This document shows, piece after piece, positions 58,401 to 64,000 of a stretch of DNA of 64,000 bases. How positions within the stretch are numbered: the first letter of the stretch is position 1; each line of letters begins with the position of its first letter. The stretch is from Schistocephalus solidus (Eukaryota > Platyhelminthes > Cestoda > Diphyllobothriidea > Diphyllobothriidae): the NCBI GenBank assembly GCA_017591395.1, contig WEDG01004083.1, positions 124,001 through 188,000 on the forward strand, written 5' to 3'. Position numbers and translations under genes: made by a program. Under the pieces are notes generated by a model. The model was not told the DNA's origin. It worked only from the letters and a program-made list of their open reading frames with translations, and did no database searches.

Positions 58401-58653
58401 CCTGATGAGAAAAAAATGCTTTATGAAATATGGGGGGTTCCTATTGAAATGTCCGGTTACTAGTAGTGTTCCCTATTAAAAAGAAATGAACCCGATGTAT
58501 GCAGTTGGGGCACTGGAAGGTCAGGCCAGAAGAAAGGCTTAGATTCAGCTTTTCACGATCTGAATATGCAGAAAAGAGGGTTAATGTCGATTTCTGCTTG
58601 GGATGAACGTTTGACCTCTGCTTGTCTAACCCCGTAATTACAGTTGAGGTTGA

Positions 58654-59415
58654 TTGGTTCCACTGGTGCATTCAGCCTTGAGAAATTCACCAGCACTTAG
58701 CGGAAATCTTGCCGAGCAAATTGCTTCATTAAAGTTTGCGCTTCACAGAAGCTTAATGGATGATCCTGGTGCACGGCTGAGTGCTACCACTCCTAACGCA
58801 TTTGTTATCGGTGGCACTGTTTTAGCATTTTCATTCAGATTGTTCGTGCACAACCTTTGCTCAATGACCCCTCTTTTCTTAGACATTGACCTCCAGCGTG
58901 TCCGCAGCTTGAGTCTTCGTCACTTTTCCGCACATTCTCGGTGCAAAAGTCCCTGCCACCGTCGATCTTCTCACCTGCTAACGGTGTCTCCAGCTTGTTT
59001 CTTCGTCTCGAGTTTGGGGTTAGCCCAGCCTGTGTGGCATCTGCACCTCGCCCCATACCCCGGCTTTATTCCTCAGAACTTTAGCTCCTCCACATCCCAC
59101 CCACCCAACAAAATTTTCGTGCCATCAAACCTTTCCCTGTTTTCTCGGCCCCGCCGACTCGCGCGTGTGAGTCCGACTTCTGTCAAGGGCCGACCTAGGA
59201 TATCCTCCATCAGTCAGAGAACCCTCGGGTTTCACGTCTTTACAGGGGTTCCCATCGCAACCACTGGTTACTGGTGTCTCCACAATGATAAGATGGTCCT
59301 AAATAAATCTCCCCTCCCTGGTCTTGCATTTGAGAAATTTCACCTTAGCGAGCCGTCACATTTCAACATGTGCACTAAGCTGACAGATTGGTCCTGCCGG
59401 CGGATTTTGAGATGA
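58654..59415 (+). CDS. Longest open frame in the window (253 codons), unknown
   Basis: Starts ATGGTGC-like in frame near 58,654 (nominal TTG/GTG start; first residues MVPLVHSALRNSPALS) and ends at a TGA at 59,413-59,415. Ser, Pro, Leu, Arg and His are common; there is no signal peptide, membrane segment or catalytic motif that I recognise. The segment is clearly GC-richer than the AT-rich repeats on both sides (e ends 58,400; f starts about 59,820), which by itself lengthens open frames. A 73-codon minus frame (58,835-59,056; GLTPNSRRRNKLETPLAGEK, then IDGGRDFCTENVRKSDEDSS) overlaps and has a hydrophilic composition that looks at least as protein-like. Which strand, if either, is coding is not decidable here. 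Confidence 0.2.
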   Translation: MVPLVHSALRNSPALSGNLAEQIASLKFALHRSLMDDPGARLSATTPNAFVIGGTVLAFSFRLFVHNLCSMTPLFLDIDLQRVRSLSLRHFSAHSRCKSPCHRRSSHLLTVSPACFFVSSLGLAQPVWHLHLAPYPGFIPQNFSSSTSHPPNKIFVPSNLSLFSRPRRLARVSPTSVKGRPRISSISQRTLGFHVFTGVPIATTGYWCLHNDKMVLNKSPLPGLAFEKFHLSEPSHFNMCTKLTDWSCRRILR

Positions 59416-59819
59416 CTGTAAGGGCAACCACTTTTAAGGCTGACATACACGAAAGAAGAAACCGATGAATTCGATACAATATTCTCTCAAGTGGTGAATC
59501 CACGAGACAAGGTAAACAGAAAAGTTGATATGTGATTTCGTTTCAAAGAGGTTACTTAGGATGATTCTTCTTCAAATGTTATACTTAAACCGAGGTTATC
59601 TATCGATTTTGGTGAACTTTTGGCTTTGATAGTAAGTCGGAACGTGCATTGAGGTTCTTAAAAAACAGGCTGCATATTTTTCCTGTGAGGAAAAGCATCA
59701 ACTTCTATATCATATTAAGACGTCACCATATATTGCTCAGCAACTTTTGCAGTGGATATTCCCATTTTGCATAGTTAAAAATCAGCAATAATAAACGGAA
59801 AGATACGATTATTAATAAA

Positions 59820-60170
59820 TGAAAACTGCACGGGATTAAAGATCTCATACTGATGTAAATTGACCACAGAAGGAATGCGTTGTGCATGTTTTCCATCAAA
59901 TATAGTTGAATATATGTGGCATCCGAAAATCAATGTTAAAAATGCATACTACTTAAGAAATCATTTTTAACGAGTTAAGTTTTTGCATGTAACAAAAAAG
60001 AAGATCGTCTTGATGTGACCGAAATATCTTTGAGATCTTGCCGTATGGTATTTAATACTAAAACCCTACTTAAGTAATCTTTTCACTTCGGAAACAAATT
60101 TTATTAGTTCGGATAACATTTCATGAGATGGCACATCTACTGTACATAGTAGAAGATGATTACTCTGCAT
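59820..60170 (+). repeat. AT-rich repeat family, copy f
   Basis: Shares with copy e: gaaaatcaatgttaaaaatg, actacttaagaaatcattttt, cttgatgtgaccgaaatatct, aaccctacttaagtaatcttt and aacatttcatgagatggcac. The minus-strand copy a has the closest version of the aaccctactYa..aatcttttca block. Confidence 0.6.
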
Positions 60171-63100
60171 GGCCTACCTTCAGTGCATAGATCTTTGCGC
60201 ACACGGCCTGAGGACTGCCGTTCTCATGACAGTTGGGCATTTCCTAAACGAAAAATTAGAAACATGATATCATCAATACATTTTGACTTTCGTGCAAAAA
60301 TAAAGTAAATATTAAGCGGTTGACACCGTTAGAACACGTAAGCAAAAACAAAACAGTGCACAAAGTGGGAAATTCCATTCAACCCATCCTTTTCTCTAGC
60401 CCAAAAGAGACTCTGATTTAGTCAAGGACTTGAAAACAATCGCGCTTTTTATCACCCAACATAACCTGTAGCACATTAGCTGCAACCAGTCTTTCGTTGT
60501 CCATGGAAAGGAAATATGCGAGTGCAATCGAAACTGAAAAAACCTGAAGGGTTAAATTGAGCACAATCAGCTCAACTTTTTCGTTTGACATTTTGTGTTC
60601 CAATTTACAGGGATTAACTGTCTTGTGTATTGTTTGCTGGCCCTGTAGATGTGCGCTAACACTTTTTAACTATAAACATTTAGTATGACTGGTTTGGAAT
60701 TAACGATAATGCTCAATTTCAAACATTTCTGGTGAGGGAGATGATTAGTGTCGTGAGGAAAACTCTTTGTCCTCTGCTGGGCAGATAACTTGCGTCCCAC
60801 TACCAGAGGTGAGATATTCCAAAACTGTGATCTCCTCTTGTCTAATAGTCCCTCTCTGCTGACAACCCAGTGCATACAACATTGCTAATCTTACTCAAAG
60901 TTCCATACACTATGGGCAAGCACAAGGTCATATTTATTTTTTCCGACAGCAGTTTTTTTAATCCTAGGGAACTTTACATAATTTTACTATGTTAAGGTGA
61001 GTCAGTGTCAAATAATGGTAAATTAAAATGCAATCAAGCCTACACCTCCTATTTTATTTGAGAAAGTCAATTTTTACGGGTTTTATTCCTAAAATCAATG
61101 AGACTGGGTCTTTCGATCTCTCCTGGCTTGTTCCCTCGTGAAACTTTTAGCGTCCGACGCTAGTTAAAAGTCCAAAATCATCAACCACCACATGCCAGGC
61201 TCCTCAACCGCCTTGGGACCATCACCAAACAGGCGGATAACGTCACGCACGTGTGGACGTAATCATCATCCCTTAAATGTTTTCTCCATGAAAAAATGAA
61301 CAAAATCCAATTTGAATTCTGCAATTTCTTTTTTGACATGGCGTTCACGAAAGCCTGTTCCGTCTGCATGATACTTACCACTTGGGCAGTTTTTTATTGT
61401 CTTTCTCCGCCATTTTAACGTCCACATTTTAGATATGGCAGAGAAAACAAGCAGTGGATTTAGTGAACGCCTTCGTGGAGTGCTATGTCTCAATAAAACC
61501 CATTCTTACATAGGCAATACTGTCAGATGGTTAGGTACCCACTCGTATAAATGCTAATTAATACGGGAGAAGGAACTTACAAAACAATTGCCGGAAATGT
61601 GAACCGGCAATCAATGAGTCAGAAGAAAATGCAGGCCTCCTACAGACACTTTGTGGCTTTGAATGTATTCTACCAGCTTGGGGTAAATTCTCCTGGATCA
61701 AGCTACCTATGTTCAGTCAGAAGGTCAATATTAATATAAGTAGTTGAAACCCATACTTCAGTTATTTAGCTGCCACATGCAGGGAGCAACCACGGCGAAA
61801 AACGTACCTTGGCCGGCAGGCTCTGATTACATATCACTGAAGGAAATGAGGGATAAACACTCAGTTTGGGCCCCCAACTTATGAAATCAGAATTTTTATT
61901 TATGCTGTATCAGGGCGCTCAGAGGTGTTCCTGATGGACGCTATGATTATTTTAAAGAAAAGCTAAATAGTTTACTCAAAGAAGCTTTTAATTTTTGAAT
62001 TTTACAGACCTTCACATATAATATACCTGTAGTTAAACACTAATGAATATTAATTCTTCCTAGCAGGTTACAACCCACTTGTGTCTTAGTGATCGTATGG
62101 CTAACACTATAAATAGACAAAATTCCATAAACTTGTTTTATCAATGGTAGATGGGCCCTCAACGATCGGTTACGGAACACACTTGACCCGTTGAGCCTTG
62201 GGGCTCATTCTTGATCCCTACCACCAACCACATAGAGCGTTGTACTTCTGATCAAAAACTTGTGCCTCCGAGTCTCGGGTGCCGCAATACATGCGTTGCG
62301 TATGGTTAGTTGATGACGGCTTATAGGCCAGAAATAGCCATTACGCTCTCCTAGGTCCTTGTGGGTAACGTCAATCTACTTTTTTTTATCATAGCTCTAT
62401 CAGTTAAAGATAACTTCATTAGGCTTAATGAATCAAAATTTCCTTAAGAGCCGAGAAAATTGCTCATACACCTAACCACTTTTGGAACTGTTGGTATTGT
62501 GTGAGGACGAATGTCAGCATCCCATGGATGTATTTTTGAATAAAGGAAAAAAACGACTGGTCAGACACTGGGACCATTTAACTTTTCCTTACTTTCGAAA
62601 TCATGCAGGAGTCCATGATAGGAGATAAAAGCAACAACAGAACAAGAAACCATTGAAGAAGGGTTTGCCAATCAACAAAGAGTATCAAAAGCTTAGATGT
62701 GTATACGCAGAGCCAGTATCAGATCGATACATAAATCGATCGAATCCTCATCCGATGTGCTGGTTTCGACCAATTTTTGGCGTACCTTCCTTCCGGTGTG
62801 GGCGATTCTCTTCGTGACTGCAAAATTAACCTCGTAACCTGCTTCAAAGTTACTGGTAGACACTTTTGATAATGTTTCTTATAACTGTCAACAGTTATAT
62901 TTTCGTTTAATTTTTGAGAGTGGATTTCTGCGCGAGATTCAAAGCTCAGAAAAACAAACAAAGGATTCGTTTACTCAGTAAATTTCCGATCGTACTTTTT
63001 GTATTTGTACATTCACCTCTCGTCGTGGTATATTACGGTACCTTCGAAGGAACCTCATAGAAAAACAGGTAAAAAAATTATTTGCCACGAACTATATCCA

Positions 63101-64000
63101 AGAAAAGAACTTTAAAGTCTACGTAGGCGTCGAAAAAATATCAATTGCTTGAGAAGTAATAATGTCATACAACTACATCCAAGTAAGTAATCGGGGATTT
63201 TATATTTGTTTAAATGGGCAATCCCACATTACTGATCACTCGGTATGCAAACGGATTGTTCAATACAATGTGAGTATCTGTCACTCAGCCTAAAATCAAA
63301 TGATTGAAGACGGTTTATAGAGGTCTGCAGGGGAAGGTTCAGAGTAAAGAAATGGCTAAAGGTGACAGGTCACAATTGCAATTAATACCAGAAATTTGTA
63401 AATTGGCTTTTTAACAATGTTGGATATTACCGAATGCGCGCAGGAGTCTAGAAGAACCAATGGTTTTGCATACATGTTTTTCACAAAGATCTAGACTGCT
63501 AAACTTTGCCGCTGACCATTTGCCAAAAACCTCAAGTCTTATATATAAACGATGCGTACTTTTTCGTTGTCTGTTTTTTAGCAGATTTTCAGCTGAGATA
63601 AACTGAGTTTATACTTCGTAAACTTTTAAGGGCTCTTCTTTTGTACAGATATTCATCCCTTATTTATCTAAAGCTAACTACATTACAGACTGACAGATCC
63701 GACAAGTGGCGAGATTTACACGTTTGCAAATATTGTTTTGAAAACGAATGAGAAGGTAAATACCTAGCAAGAGCATATGCACTAGGCTAGAAACAAAAGT
63801 CAAAGGGTCAAGTACATTTCAAACATTGGATGTTCCTGGAACTACATAGGACAGAAAACGATTTACCAGGTAACTCTGACAATAAAAACATCCCGTCTAT
63901 CCGCTGACCGTTTACATCCCGTATATCCGCTGTCTAAAATAAAATGATACCTTTGATTTGGCTTTCACATCGTGGTTGTGAATGGGACAAACATAGAGAC
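60171..64000. other. Unassigned AT-rich DNA
   Basis: Frames of 60-80 codons only, none with a recognised motif (for example 61,266-61,493 minus; 62,719-62,961 minus). No RNA gene or repeat identified. Confidence 0.4.

Noticed and set aside
58404..58432. CTGATGAGAAAAAAATGC...GAAA as a hammerhead
   Set aside because: No helix II can form in the A-rich spacer and there is no PLE context.
1..64000. CRISPR arrays, operons, ribosome binding sites, bacterial mobile elements
   Set aside because: Nothing in the window has prokaryotic organisation; the retroelements and splice-like signals are eukaryotic.

Overview
The window looks like repeat-dense, gene-poor DNA from a metazoan nuclear genome, most likely a flatworm, with tapeworms (Diphyllobothriidea-like) as my best guess. 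The grounds are: no bacterial-style packed genes; AT-rich DNA with stops in every frame; several decayed CR1/jockey-like non-LTR retrotransposons; three fragments of Penelope-like elements (PLEs) with GIY-YIG endonuclease tails; tRNA-derived repeats; and interstitial telomere-like CCCTAA-type tracts. The taxon is an inference from my memory of these families, not from a search. I found no convincing complete host gene; the best candidate for host coding sequence is one possible 108-nt exon at 8,372-8,479.

Layout. 0-8 kb: mostly unassigned, with an old plus-strand LINE reverse transcriptase (RT) at 4.4-5.5 kb and a possible second RT C-terminus at 7.1-7.3 kb. 8.9-13.8 kb: LINE copy A (minus strand; ORF1, AP-endonuclease, RT, tail). 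15.6-16.7 kb: PLE fragment 1 (minus). 17.2-23.9 kb: a composite of two further copies (B1, B2) of the same LINE family as A, with a different, younger-looking 5'-truncated LINE (D, YADD intact) inserted in the tail of B1. 24-34 kb: largely unassigned apart from a small tandem duplication and a CCCTAA-type repeat. 34.2-36.3 kb: PLE fragment 2 and duplicated decayed coding DNA. 37.9-38.5 kb: three tandem tRNA-like units. 38.9-39.1 kb: a short inverted-repeat element. 40-46 kb: microsatellites, a 79-bp direct repeat and more tRNA-like repeats. 50.5-52.1 kb: a tRNA-like SINE and PLE fragment 3 (plus). 53.0-60.2 kb: six copies of one AT-rich repeat, partly arranged as imperfect palindromes, around a GC-richer segment with the longest open frame (253 codons). 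60.2-64 kb: nothing recognised.

The most interesting thread is a recurring hammerhead-ribozyme-like core (CTGATGA, a short hairpin, then GAAA). It occurs at the 3' ends of all three PLE fragments, again at 36.19 kb, inside the 38.9-kb inverted-repeat element, and probably in the 50.5-kb SINE. Copies complement one another: helix I or II broken in one copy is intact in its sister, so ancestral helices can be inferred. Hammerheads in PLE terminal repeats are known; their repeated occurrence here, including in a non-coding inverted-repeat element and next to a tRNA-like head, is the part worth checking.
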